Source: JACKBJ01 sp964549495
Lineage (GTDB): Bacteria > Chloroflexota > Anaerolineae > Epilineales > Epilineaceae
Direction: 5' to 3'
NCBI GenBank assembly: GCA_964549495.1
Contig: CAZJWJ010000031.1
Coordinates: 1-52,751, forward strand
Length of the DNA stretch: 52,751 nt
The notes under the pieces were generated by a model. It saw only the letters and a list, made by a program, of their open reading frames with translations. It had not been told where the DNA came from and made no database searches. A program made the translations under genes and the position numbers. This document shows positions 1 through 8,452 of this stretch, piece by piece. Each line of letters starts with the position of its first letter. The stretch's first letter is position 1.

Positions 1-1
1 C

Positions 2-652
2 GTGCAGCACAGGGTCTACGAGGACCGCGAGGCGCTCTACGACCGGGTGGTCGATACATTGATCGAGGGGCGGATCGTGGGATGGTTCCAGGGTCGTTTC
101 GAGTGGGGCCCGCGTGCCTTGGGCAATCGCAGCATCCTGGGCGACCCGCGGCGTGAGGAGATGAAGGAGATCGTGAATACCAAGATCAAGTTTCGCGAGC
201 CCTTCCGGCCCTTCGCGCCGGTGGTCATCGCCGAGCGAGCGGGGGACTATTTCGACCTGCCCGATCTGGAAACGGAAGGCATCAACTACCCGGCCGAGTA
301 CATGTTGTTGGTGACGAACATCCCTGAGCCCCGGCGGAGCGAGATCCCGGCCGTGACGCATGTCAACGGCAGCGGCCGGCTGCAGGTGGTGCGCCGTGAG
401 ACCAACCCGGCCTACCACCGAGTCATCGAGAAGTTCGGCGAGCGCACGGGGACGCCGGTGCTACTGAATACCAGCTTCAACCTACGCGGCGAGCCGATCG
501 TGCGCACGCCTGCCGAAGCTTTGGCCACCTTCGCTCACTCCGACATCGACAGCCTGGTGCTGGGTGATGTGTTGGTTGAGAAGGCGACGGCACTGGCGGA
601 TGGTAGGCGGCTGGACACCGTGGTGCCGGCGCCGCGCACGGTGCTGGACTGA
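2..652 (+). CDS. Carbamoyltransferase, NodU/CmcH family (C-terminal part, 5' truncated)
   Basis: The last 216 codons of a carbamoyltransferase enter at the left edge; the GTG at base 2 is probably an internal Val, because family members are about 550-600 residues long. The region visible is the C-terminal domain. It shows the family hallmark FEWGPRALGNRSILGDPR near residue 33 and the block PVLLNTSFNLRGEPIV near residue 150, which are typical of the YrdC-like carboxyl half. The family transfers a carbamoyl group from carbamoyl phosphate, through carbamoyl-AMP, to a sugar or antibiotic hydroxyl. Next to a glycan exporter, the likely role is O-carbamoylation of a polysaccharide sugar; the acceptor is unknown. 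It is followed 11 bp later by the SGNH gene and appears to belong to the same operon. Confidence 0.9.
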   Translation: MQHRVYEDREALYDRVVDTLIEGRIVGWFQGRFEWGPRALGNRSILGDPRREEMKEIVNTKIKFREPFRPFAPVVIAERAGDYFDLPDLETEGINYPAEYMLLVTNIPEPRRSEIPAVTHVNGSGRLQVVRRETNPAYHRVIEKFGERTGTPVLLNTSFNLRGEPIVRTPAEALATFAHSDIDSLVLGDVLVEKATALADGRRLDTVVPAPRTVLD

Positions 653-663
653 AAGCGGAAGTC

Positions 664-1896
664 ATGGGCGGTTGGAAAGGCAAACTGATCGTAGTTGTGA
701 TGGCCGTTGGACTGACCGTGTTCGCGCTAGAGGTCCTGATCCACCTCGTCGAGGCCCGTACCGGACCGCTCTTTTTCAGCGGCCTGAGCAACCCGGAGTA
801 CAATCCGGACTTTGTGCAGCCGCATCCGGTGCTGGGCGTGGAGCACGTTCCGGAAAGCACGCGAGCATATGGCTTTCCGGAGCATCCGCGACGCCGGATC
901 GAGTTGCGCACGAACAACCTGGGCTTGCGCGAGGACGCACCTACTGCGTACGAGAAGCCTGAGGGCGTATACCGAGTCTTGGTGCTCGGAGACAGTCAGA
1001 CCGACGGGCTGGTCTACAACGACGAGTCCTTCGTCAACGTCGCGGAGGCGCGCCTGAACGAAGACATCGGTGCTGGTCCTCGGATCGAGATGCTGAATGC
1101 CGGCGTGATCACCTACCAGCCAGTGCAATACTACTTGTGGTGGCAGACTTACGGCCGTGGCATGGAGCCGGACCTGGTGCTGGCAGTGTTCTACACCGGA
1201 AACGACTTGCTGGACGCCAGCCGGACCCGCATCCGGCGCGATGAAGAAGGTGACTGGATTGTCGATGACGGACTTCAGTCGACCGTGCAGCCTTCGGCCG
1301 GTCGCCGGCTGCTGCGCCAGTGCCGTACGTGCGCCCTAGCCAGCCTGCCGTTGCGTGGAGGGCCGGCCGAGCAACTGCTGGCTCGACTTGGGTTGGTACG
1401 TTCCTCGTCGATGAATGCGTCAGCCTACATCCAAAGCCACCGGCGCTGCCGCGGTTGCATCTGGCAGAGCCTGAACCAGCCACATCGCTATGCAACACGA
1501 CCGGATCAGTTCGAGGAGGATCTTCAAGCGACCGGTGCGATCTTCGATCGCATTGCCGTCGAGGCGCACGAGGCGGGTGCCAAATTCGGGCTGGTCGTCC
1601 TGCCTAGCAAGCTGCAGGTGGAGGGTGACGTGGTTCCCGAGACGGCGGAAGTGGCCGCGCTTCTGGGTCTAGAGGCCTACTTGCCGCCATTGGAAGTCCA
1701 AGTGGAAGATCGGCTGATCGAGATCGCCCGCGCCGCCGGCTGGCTTCGGATCGAGCTCGGCCCGGCTCTGCGAGCGGCCTACACGGCCGATGGCCAGGCG
1801 CTGTATTACTCGATCGACTGGCACCTCAACCCGGCCGGCAATCTGGCTGCCGGCCAGGCCCTGTCCGATGGGCTGAACGAGATGTTGCCCTGGTGA
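664..1896 (+). CDS. Membrane-anchored SGNH/GDSL-hydrolase-like protein
   Basis: A 410-residue protein with one N-terminal membrane segment (about residues 8-28) and an extracytoplasmic SGNH fold. Catalytic blocks can be read directly: GDS with Ser111, a GND block with Asn180, and a C-terminal D-W-H triad element with Asp385 and His387. The D-x-H spacing resembles polysaccharide acetyltransferase-type SGNH proteins (AlgJ/AlgX style) more than secreted lipases. The likely role is adding or removing an acyl group on an exported glycan; substrate and direction cannot be told from sequence. The stop overlaps the GTG start of the permease (GTGA at 1893-1896), so translation is probably coupled to the export genes. 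Confidence 0.75.
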   Translation: MGGWKGKLIVVVMAVGLTVFALEVLIHLVEARTGPLFFSGLSNPEYNPDFVQPHPVLGVEHVPESTRAYGFPEHPRRRIELRTNNLGLREDAPTAYEKPEGVYRVLVLGDSQTDGLVYNDESFVNVAEARLNEDIGAGPRIEMLNAGVITYQPVQYYLWWQTYGRGMEPDLVLAVFYTGNDLLDASRTRIRRDEEGDWIVDDGLQSTVQPSAGRRLLRQCRTCALASLPLRGGPAEQLLARLGLVRSSSMNASAYIQSHRRCRGCIWQSLNQPHRYATRPDQFEEDLQATGAIFDRIAVEAHEAGAKFGLVVLPSKLQVEGDVVPETAEVAALLGLEAYLPPLEVQVEDRLIEIARAAGWLRIELGPALRAAYTADGQALYYSIDWHLNPAGNLAAGQALSDGLNEMLPW

Positions 1897-2738
1897 GCCA
1901 GGTGCCGGAGCAGGCCCAGCAGCCGACGCTGGTCATCGAGCCAAGCCACGGCTGGGCTGCCTTGAGCTTGAGCGAGTTGTGGGCGCAGCGCCACCTGCTC
2001 TACTTCATGCTGTGGCGCGACGTCAAAGCGCGCTACCGTCAGACGGCCCTGGGGCCGGTGTGGTACGTCCTCAGCCCGCTGATGCGCATGGTGGTCTTCA
2101 GCCTGATCTTTGGCAATCTAGCCGAGCTGCCCTCGGAGGATGTGCCCTATCCGGTCTTCACCTACACCGCGCTGTTGCCCTGGGAGCTTTTCGCCGGAGC
2201 CGTGCAGCGCTCGACCGGCGGTCTGGTCAACTACTTGAGCGTGATCTCCAAGGTCTACTTCCCGCGGCTCATCGTGCCGATCTCGGCGGCTTTGGTGGGG
2301 GTGGTCGACTTCTCGATCTCGATCTTCATTCTGTTGGCAATGGCGTGGTACTTCGGTTATCCGCCAGACGCGAGACTGCTGGCGGTACCCTTGCTAGTGC
2401 TCTACGCTCTGCTTCTTGGCCTGGCGGTCGGCCTATGGCTGGCGACCTTGGCTGTGCGTTATCGTGACGTGGCGCAATTCGTCGGATACGGGCTGAGCTT
2501 CTGGATGTATCTGACCCCGGTGGCCTACTCAAGCGAACTCATCCCCGAGCGTTGGCAGCTGCTGTACCAGCTCAACCCGATGTACTGGGTCATAGAAGGG
2601 CATCGCTGGAGCGTGCTGGGACTCGGCTCGCAGCCGACCGGTGCCGCACTCGTGGGGCTATTGCTCCTGCCGACACTGCTCGTCTCGGGAGCCTATGTCT
2701 TCCTGCGAACCGAGCGCACGATCGTGGACTACCAGTGA
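1893..2738 (+). CDS. wzm: Polysaccharide ABC exporter permease (Wzm/TagG type)
   Basis: A 281-residue ABC-2 type permease, the usual length for Wzm/KpsM/TagG. The N-terminal cytoplasmic stretch (ELWAQRHLLYFMLWRDVKAR, about residues 28-47) and the motif YRQTALGPVWYVLSPL that follows are typical of this family. About six hydrophobic helices follow, with the LNPMYWVIEGHRW block near residue 230. It forms the membrane channel that exports an undecaprenyl-linked glycan, powered by the ATPase encoded at 3522. The GTG start is chosen because it overlaps the previous stop as GTGA, the coupling pattern used repeatedly here. Unusually, a sulfotransferase gene sits between permease and ATPase. Confidence 0.92.
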   Translation: MSQVPEQAQQPTLVIEPSHGWAALSLSELWAQRHLLYFMLWRDVKARYRQTALGPVWYVLSPLMRMVVFSLIFGNLAELPSEDVPYPVFTYTALLPWELFAGAVQRSTGGLVNYLSVISKVYFPRLIVPISAALVGVVDFSISIFILLAMAWYFGYPPDARLLAVPLLVLYALLLGLAVGLWLATLAVRYRDVAQFVGYGLSFWMYLTPVAYSSELIPERWQLLYQLNPMYWVIEGHRWSVLGLGSQPTGAALVGLLLLPTLLVSGAYVFLRTERTIVDYQ

Positions 2739-3532
2739 CGGTGCCCCGTTCGAGCCCGGAGGAGACGACATGGGTCTTCTGCTGCGGCATGATCCGCTCC
2801 GGCTCGACACTGCAGTACCAGATGGCCATGCAGCTGGTCGAGACGACGGGCTCGGGTAAGGCGCTGGGCTACGCCTCGGCCGAGGGCTTCGGTGATCTCT
2901 TCGCGCGGCACGGGGCCGACGGTGGCCTGGCGGTGGTCAAGTGTCATGACTGGATCCCGGCTGCAGCCGACCTGGTCCGGAAAGGCCGCGGCCGACTGAT
3001 CTACATATCGCGCGATCTGCGCGACGTGGCTGCCTCGATGGCCCGCAAGAAGGGCTATGGGCTACGCGAGCTGTTGGCCAGCCGCGAGCTTCAGCGTGCA
3101 ATTGAGAACCACCATGCCTGGCGGGCCTGCGGCGACTGGCATGCGGCGCGCTATGAGCAGGTAGTCAACGACCTGGCAAGCGAGGTGAACGCTATCGCGC
3201 GGCATCTCGGCTTGGCAATCGAGCCGGCAATTCGGGACCGGATTGCCGAAGATCTCAGCTTGGACGCGCAGCGAAGTCGAATCGCTGCCCGGGCGGCGAC
3301 CCAGGACCGCAGGCTAGGGCGCATGCTCGACGGCACTGCCATCGATTCGCAGACGCTATTACATGCCGACCACATCACTTCCGGCTCGGCCGGAGGCTGG
3401 CGTGATAGCCTGGGGCCGCTTGAGTCGGCGGCCGTCGAGTACCTCGGCCGCCGCTGGTTGGAGATGCAGGGCTACCGTCTGTACAGTCCGGCCTGGCGCA
3501 GACAACTTGGGCGGCTGCGCTATGGGATCTAG
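2735..3532 (+). CDS. Sulfotransferase family protein
   Basis: A 265-residue cytosolic sulfotransferase-like protein. The N-terminal GMIRSGSTLQYQ (about residues 17-28) is the 5'-phosphosulfate binding loop for PAPS. YISRDLRDVAASMARKKG (about residues 88-105) is the 3'-phosphate binding segment. The open frame extends upstream, but GTG at 2735 is preferred: it overlaps the wzm stop as GTGA and places the PSB loop close to the N-terminus, as in the family. Its position between wzm and wzt suggests that the exported polysaccharide is sulfated. The acceptor sugar is unknown, and no PAPS synthesis genes are seen in the window. Confidence 0.8.
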   Translation: MTVPRSSPEETTWVFCCGMIRSGSTLQYQMAMQLVETTGSGKALGYASAEGFGDLFARHGADGGLAVVKCHDWIPAAADLVRKGRGRLIYISRDLRDVAASMARKKGYGLRELLASRELQRAIENHHAWRACGDWHAARYEQVVNDLASEVNAIARHLGLAIEPAIRDRIAEDLSLDAQRSRIAARAATQDRRLGRMLDGTAIDSQTLLHADHITSGSAGGWRDSLGPLESAAVEYLGRRWLEMQGYRLYSPAWRRQLGRLRYGI

Positions 3533-4775
3533 CCCGGTCGCGATCCGGGTCGAAGGGCTCGGCAAGGCCTACCGTATCGGCCGGCAGCAGAGCCTCGGTG
3601 ATCTGCTGTTGCGTAGGCTGCGCGGTGCAAGCCGAGCGGCTGGCCGAGCCTTGGACGAAGCCAACGGTGACGGTCGGCACTGGGCGCTGCGTGATGTCAG
3701 CTTCGAGCTCGGCAGCGGCGAGGTGCTGGGGCTCATCGGACGCAACGGAGCTGGCAAGAGCACGTTGCTGAAGGTCCTGTCGCGGATCACTGAGCCGACC
3801 GCCGGTCGGGCAGAGGTCTTCGGGCGGGTCGGGGCACTGCTCGAGGTCGGCACCGGCTTCCACCCCGAGCTGACGGGCCGTGAGAACGTCTGGCTCAGCG
3901 GGGCCATCCTGGGCATGCGCCCGCGCGAGATCGAGCGCCAATTCGAGGACATCGTCGACTTCGCAGGTGTCGAGCGCTTCATCGACACGCCGGTCAAGCG
4001 CTATTCCAGCGGAATGACAGTGCGCCTGGGCTTCGCGGTTGCGGCCCACCTCCAGCCCGAAATCCTGCTGGTGGACGAGGTGTTGGCGGTCGGCGACGCC
4101 GCTTTTCGGCAGAAATGCCTCAGCAAGATGACTGAGGTGGCCGACGGCGGCCGGTCGGTGGTTTTCGTGAGCCACAACATGGCCGCCATCGAGGCGCTGT
4201 GCGATCGGGTGCTCTTCCTCGAAGACGGCGGCCTGCGAGCGGCTGGGCCGGCCCCGGAGATCGTTCGGACCTACATGACCGAGGTTCGCGAGTTGGCCAT
4301 GCTGGCCTCAGATCGACTTCCTATCCGTGATACCACATCTGGCATGGTGCTCGAGGCCGTCGCGGCACACCTACGCGAGGCTGAAGATGGCTCGGTCTCA
4401 CTCGTCGTGGAGTTCACGCTATATGCCGAGGCAGCGCAGCGCAGCTTTGCGGTCGAGTTGAGCTTGAGCTCTCTGGAAGGCGTATTGGTCACGCGCCTGC
4501 ATCCCGAGGTCACGCAGCACGTCGTCGACCTGCCTGCTGCCGGTCGATACCGCGGCTGCTTTCGGATCGACCGAATCGACGATCAACTCGCTGGCGGCGA
4601 GTATGTGCTCGGGCTTCGGGTCGCGCACCGGCACGTACGCACGATCATCGAACTGCCCGACGCTGCCTTGCTCGAGCTACCGTCCCATGACATATATGGC
4701 ACGGGCGTCTACTTCGATGCGGCGCGCTACGGTCCGGTGCCGCTGCTGTCGCGCTTCGAACTCACGCGATCTTGA
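3522..4775 (+). CDS. wzt: Polysaccharide ABC exporter ATPase with C-terminal Wzt-like domain
   Basis: A 417-residue protein. Residues 1-240 form an ABC ATPase: Walker A GRNGAGKST at 73-81, signature YSSGM at 161-165 (the degenerate form usual in Wzt/TagH), Walker B LLVDEV with Asp185-Glu186, and the switch His in VSHN. Residues of about 260-417 form a beta-rich domain like the Wzt C-terminal glycan-binding module, which in O9a-type systems recognises the modified chain terminus. ATG 3522 overlaps the sulfotransferase end by 11 bp. The extra domain suggests that export needs a specific, probably modified, terminal residue; the neighbouring sulfo- and methyltransferases are candidates for making that cap. 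Confidence 0.92.
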   Translation: MGSSPVAIRVEGLGKAYRIGRQQSLGDLLLRRLRGASRAAGRALDEANGDGRHWALRDVSFELGSGEVLGLIGRNGAGKSTLLKVLSRITEPTAGRAEVFGRVGALLEVGTGFHPELTGRENVWLSGAILGMRPREIERQFEDIVDFAGVERFIDTPVKRYSSGMTVRLGFAVAAHLQPEILLVDEVLAVGDAAFRQKCLSKMTEVADGGRSVVFVSHNMAAIEALCDRVLFLEDGGLRAAGPAPEIVRTYMTEVRELAMLASDRLPIRDTTSGMVLEAVAAHLREAEDGSVSLVVEFTLYAEAAQRSFAVELSLSSLEGVLVTRLHPEVTQHVVDLPAAGRYRGCFRIDRIDDQLAGGEYVLGLRVAHRHVRTIIELPDAALLELPSHDIYGTGVYFDAARYGPVPLLSRFELTRS

Positions 4776-6205
4776 GCTCGCGCAGCCTCGTGGGACATAT
4801 CTTCGCCCCGACGATGCTCGGGCTATTGTGGTTGTTGGTTCAGCCCGCTACGCCGTTGCCGCTCGACGCTGCGGAGGCCGCTTGGAGCCCGGTGGTAGTG
4901 GTCTCGGATGCAGCCGAGATAGCCGGCGCCCCGCAAATCGTGGTTGATGCCTACGGTCTGACCCATCTGTTCTATATCGCCAGGACCGATGGGGCATCGA
5001 GCAACTTGCTCTTCCACGTCTCGTTGTCGGACGCGGGTCCTAGCGCGCCCGTGGATGTGTTGCTCGATGTTGGCCAGGACTATCGCGACCTTCGGGTGGC
5101 GGCCGATCACACCGGTGGTGTACACGTGATCTTTCGGCGCAGCGTCAATCTGTATCACGCAAGCGTGGATGGACAACACGCGGGCAATGCTGGACGATGG
5201 AGCCGCCCGAGAGTCGTGGCTTCTGCGACCCTGGGTGCGGCGCTGAGCATCGACGCCGCCAACGGGCTGCACGTGTGCCTGCCGGATGATCAAGCCGTGC
5301 TACACACACGATCCGTCGACGGGGGTCAGAGTTGGTCCGATCCGGTCACCGTTACGCTGCTCGAGGCACCTTCGGTTGCGACGCATCTGGCGTGTGCGAC
5401 CCAGTCTGGTGGCCAGATCGTGCATCTGGCCTATGTCGAGGTAGCGCCGCCGAACTACTATCCGCCAGACGCCGTCTACTACGTGCGGTCGCAGGACGGC
5501 GGCGTCACCTGGTCCGGGGTCGAGCAAATGGCTGGACGGGACTTCGGGCTACCGGAGATGCTCGCCGGTCCTGATGGTGTCGTGCACGTCTTGTGGCAGG
5601 GAACGGCCAACGACAATGGCGGCCGCTACTACCGGCGCCTCGAAGAGCACGAGTTGATTCCAACATGGAGTGACTTCGAGATCCTTCCGGTGGACGGTGG
5701 TGGCTTCGGCGGCGATGCACCCTTGGCCCTGGACGGAGACGGGCGGCTGCACGTGATCACCGCCGCCCCGCGGTCGGAGTGGCTGACGCGTGATGCGAAT
5801 GGCTGGTCCGACGCTCGGACGGTTCCGACGAATGCAGAGCCGCGTGAGCGCGTCGAGTATCCGGCGATGGCCATCGCCGACGGCAACGAGATGTACGTCG
5901 CGCATGTGGTTGGTGCAGGGAAGATCGAGGTCGTGTCTGCACTGCTGGATGCGCCGGCCCGCACGGCGGTGCCGCCACCTGCCGTTCTCGAGGCCCGACC
6001 CAACGATCCGAGCCCAGACCCGACCTCGACCGGCTCGGCGCCTGCGCAAGCCGAAGGCCAGATCGAGGCGCCAAGCGAGGGACCTTCAAGCTTCGGTCGT
6101 GATAGCTTCGGCTCCACTGACGGCGCCGATTGGATAGTGTTCATCGGCCCGGCGTTGGCCTTGCTCATCGTGGCCGTCGCGCTTCTTGGACGAAGAAGGG
6201 AGTAG
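4772..6205 (+). CDS. Secreted BNR-repeat beta-propeller protein with C-terminal membrane anchor
   Basis: A 477-residue protein with an N-terminal signal segment (about residues 1-30), a body of sialidase-like beta-propeller repeats, and a Pro/Ser-rich spacer at about 400-445. It ends in one hydrophobic helix and the basic tail GRRRE, so it should be displayed outside and held by its C-terminus. Two clear Asp-box motifs are visible, SVDGGQSWS and SQDGGVTWS; the other blades are degenerate. I do not see the Arg triad needed to claim sialidase activity, so a glycan-binding or lyase role is equally possible. The TTG start overlaps the wzt stop as TTGA, tying the gene to the exporter operon. Confidence 0.7.
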   Translation: MSSRSLVGHIFAPTMLGLLWLLVQPATPLPLDAAEAAWSPVVVVSDAAEIAGAPQIVVDAYGLTHLFYIARTDGASSNLLFHVSLSDAGPSAPVDVLLDVGQDYRDLRVAADHTGGVHVIFRRSVNLYHASVDGQHAGNAGRWSRPRVVASATLGAALSIDAANGLHVCLPDDQAVLHTRSVDGGQSWSDPVTVTLLEAPSVATHLACATQSGGQIVHLAYVEVAPPNYYPPDAVYYVRSQDGGVTWSGVEQMAGRDFGLPEMLAGPDGVVHVLWQGTANDNGGRYYRRLEEHELIPTWSDFEILPVDGGGFGGDAPLALDGDGRLHVITAAPRSEWLTRDANGWSDARTVPTNAEPRERVEYPAMAIADGNEMYVAHVVGAGKIEVVSALLDAPARTAVPPPAVLEARPNDPSPDPTSTGSAPAQAEGQIEAPSEGPSSFGRDSFGSTDGADWIVFIGPALALLIVAVALLGRRRE

Positions 6206-6925
6206 GTGAGCTTCCAAGCGCAGTTCGGTGAGGATGTCCTGCTTGATCGCTACTTCCAGGGCCGAGAATGTGGTTACTGCGTCGAGGTAGGTGCAAGCAG
6301 CGGCGTGGATCTCAGCAATACCTACCACTTCGAGCAGCTTGGCTGGCGGGTCCTGCTGGTGGAGCCGAATCCGGAAGCGGCGCAGAGCTGCCGGCACCAC
6401 CGCCCAGGTGCTGTGGTGAGGCAGTGCGCGGCCGTGGCCCCCGAGCAGGTTGGCCCCGTCGCATTCGAGTTGGCGGAAGATATCCCCGACCTCTCGGCCC
6501 TACGACTGCCGCGGCACAGCCATCGGGCGTTGACGCGCTTCCACGGTCGGGTGAAGGTGCGCCGCATCTCCGTCGAAGGCCGGACGCTCGACGAGCTCTT
6601 GGCTCCACTGGACTGGCCACGGCTGGACTTCGTGACAATCGACGTCGAAGGCAGTGAGGCTGATGTGCTGCGCGGCTTCTCGCTCGGCCGCTGGCAGCCG
6701 GAAGTGGTCATCGTGGAGCGCAATGGCCGGTTCCCGCAGCCGGCGGTGCTAAGGCACTTCCATCGTCACGGTTACGGGTTCATCCGCAGAACGGGGGTCA
6801 ACGACTGGTTCGTTCGCCGGACGGAGTTCACCGGCGTGCCATGGTATCGTCGTTTGCCCTTCGCCCTGCGGTCGCTGGCGAAGTCCCTCATGGCGTCGCT
6901 TGCGACGGACCGCGGCCGTGTTTGA
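6206..6925 (+). CDS. FkbM-family SAM-dependent methyltransferase
   Basis: A 239-residue FkbM-type methyltransferase, a common length for the family. Motif I is CVEVGASSGVDLSNT with VEPNP following (about residues 22-54). The later acidic block FVTIDVEGSEADVLRGF (about residues 144-160) is the second hallmark. The family O-methylates hydroxyls on polyketides and on polysaccharide sugars. The GTG start abuts the preceding TAG, with no gap. The C-terminus overlaps the following GT4 gene by 8 bp. In this operon it may methylate a sugar of the exported chain, possibly the terminal residue read by the Wzt C-terminal domain; that link is inference. Confidence 0.88.
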   Translation: MSFQAQFGEDVLLDRYFQGRECGYCVEVGASSGVDLSNTYHFEQLGWRVLLVEPNPEAAQSCRHHRPGAVVRQCAAVAPEQVGPVAFELAEDIPDLSALRLPRHSHRALTRFHGRVKVRRISVEGRTLDELLAPLDWPRLDFVTIDVEGSEADVLRGFSLGRWQPEVVIVERNGRFPQPAVLRHFHRHGYGFIRRTGVNDWFVRRTEFTGVPWYRRLPFALRSLAKSLMASLATDRGRV

Positions 6926-8258
6926 ACGGGTGGAAGCGCTTCATGTAATCCTCGTTGCCCCGAACCTGACGACCTTGGGAGGTTACGAGCTGCAACTGTC
7001 TGTCCTGGCCGAGGGGCTCGCGGCTGCTGGTCATCGGCCGCAGGTGTTCTTTCGATCCTCAGTCGCCTCGGACCATCCGTACCTCGCGCGGATGCTCGCC
7101 GCCCAGGTCGAGGTGGACGCCCCGCCGGCCTGGCTTGAGCGCTGTCTCGACTGGCGACTGTCGTTGCGGCGAGCTGTGGAGCAGGTGGCCCTCCTGCTGG
7201 TGGCTCCGATGCTGGCGCTGGTCAGTCTCTTGGACACCGGGCTACGGCGGCGTCGACCGTCGCGATCGTGGCGTGGCGCGCTGGGCAGGTGGCGGCGGGT
7301 GGTGCATCCGATCTCGCGCTTCGACGCGCTCAGCTGGTGGCTTTGGCGCAGGCTGGACCGCAGCATTCGACACGCCAGACCGGATCTCGTAGACGTCCAG
7401 CACTCGATGATCCCCGAGGCCATTGCCTACGCGCGCAATCGCGGCCTTCCGGTGGTCTATACGGAGTATGGTGCGCCGTCTACCAACATGGCCTCGGTCT
7501 GGCTGGGGCTCTGTCCCTACGTCAACATGGTGGATGGCCTGATCGGGCGCGCGGAGGCCAGTTTCCTCGGACTCGAGCGGCTGTGTGGGCTGCGCGCGGA
7601 GATTCCGCGCGCCATCGTTCCCAATGCTGTGCGCGGTCCGAGGGAGCAAGAAGCCGTGTCTGGGGCGGTAGACGCCGACGGGACGGTAGCGATCACCAGC
7701 ATCGGTCGATTGGTGCCGTCCAAAGGGTGCTGGGACCTGCTTGAGGCCTTTCACAAACTGATTACCGCGGGGCTCGATGTCCAACTGGTGTTCGCAGGAG
7801 ACGGCGAGCTGCGGGGCGACCTCGAGGCGCGTGTGCAAGCGCTCGGGTTGCGCGATCGAGTGACGTTTACGGGACGTTTCGGCAGCCTGGAGCCGATCAT
7901 ACGCCGGACGCAGATCGTGGCGCACCCGACTTTGAACGACGGGCGCTCGGTGGCCGTACTGGAGGCCATGGCCTGGTCGCGGCCGGTGGTCGGCACACGC
8001 GTGGGCGGTGTGGAGGAACTCATCGACGATGGCGAGAGTGGGTTGCTGGTGCCAGCGGAGGACCCGACTGCGCTCGCGGCCGCCTTGAGGCGGTTGGTGC
8101 GGGAGCCGGCGCTGAGGGCTCGAATGGGAGCGGCCGCGCGAACGGCGTTCGAGCGGGGCGGCTACACGCAGGAAGACATGGTCGCTGGCACGGTGCGTCA
8201 TTACCGGGCGATCTCGGCAACTCGCGCATATCCGCCGATGAACGTGGGTAGGACTTGA
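6918..8258 (+). CDS. GT4-family glycosyltransferase
   Basis: A 446-residue GT-B fold glycosyltransferase. The N-terminal Rossmann half opens with LHVILVAPNLTTLGGYE, including the Gly-rich acceptor loop. The C-terminal GT4 domain (about residues 255-440) has the SIGRLVPSKGCWDLLEAF block, FAGDGEL, and the donor-binding E-x7-E region around VAVLEAMAWSRPVVGT. GTG 6918 is preferred over the TTG at 6900 because it gives a short GTGTTTGA overlap with the FkbM stop. It should transfer a sugar from a nucleotide donor to the lipid-linked glycan at the inner face of the membrane. Donor and linkage cannot be read from sequence. Confidence 0.88.
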   Translation: MFERVEALHVILVAPNLTTLGGYELQLSVLAEGLAAAGHRPQVFFRSSVASDHPYLARMLAAQVEVDAPPAWLERCLDWRLSLRRAVEQVALLLVAPMLALVSLLDTGLRRRRPSRSWRGALGRWRRVVHPISRFDALSWWLWRRLDRSIRHARPDLVDVQHSMIPEAIAYARNRGLPVVYTEYGAPSTNMASVWLGLCPYVNMVDGLIGRAEASFLGLERLCGLRAEIPRAIVPNAVRGPREQEAVSGAVDADGTVAITSIGRLVPSKGCWDLLEAFHKLITAGLDVQLVFAGDGELRGDLEARVQALGLRDRVTFTGRFGSLEPIIRRTQIVAHPTLNDGRSVAVLEAMAWSRPVVGTRVGGVEELIDDGESGLLVPAEDPTALAAALRRLVREPALRARMGAAARTAFERGGYTQEDMVAGTVRHYRAISATRAYPPMNVGRT

Positions 8259-8452
8259 GTCGGTATGCGCGTCGCTAGCGGGAGGCGTCATCACGGTGCA
8301 CCTTGGTTTCGCGACCGCTGTGGCTTGGTCAATTATGAAGGGCGTTGGGTGCCTGAAGGCTGTACAGTGTCGCGAACGTCGGAGGGGCAGCCCAGAATTC
8401 CGCGTGCCCAGACCTTCCGGCCAGGCCCTGAAGAAGTGGGGTGGCTAGATCG

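Noticed and set aside
4772..6205. Calling the BNR protein a sialidase
   Set aside because: Only two clear Asp boxes are visible and the catalytic Arg triad and Tyr/Glu pair could not be identified.
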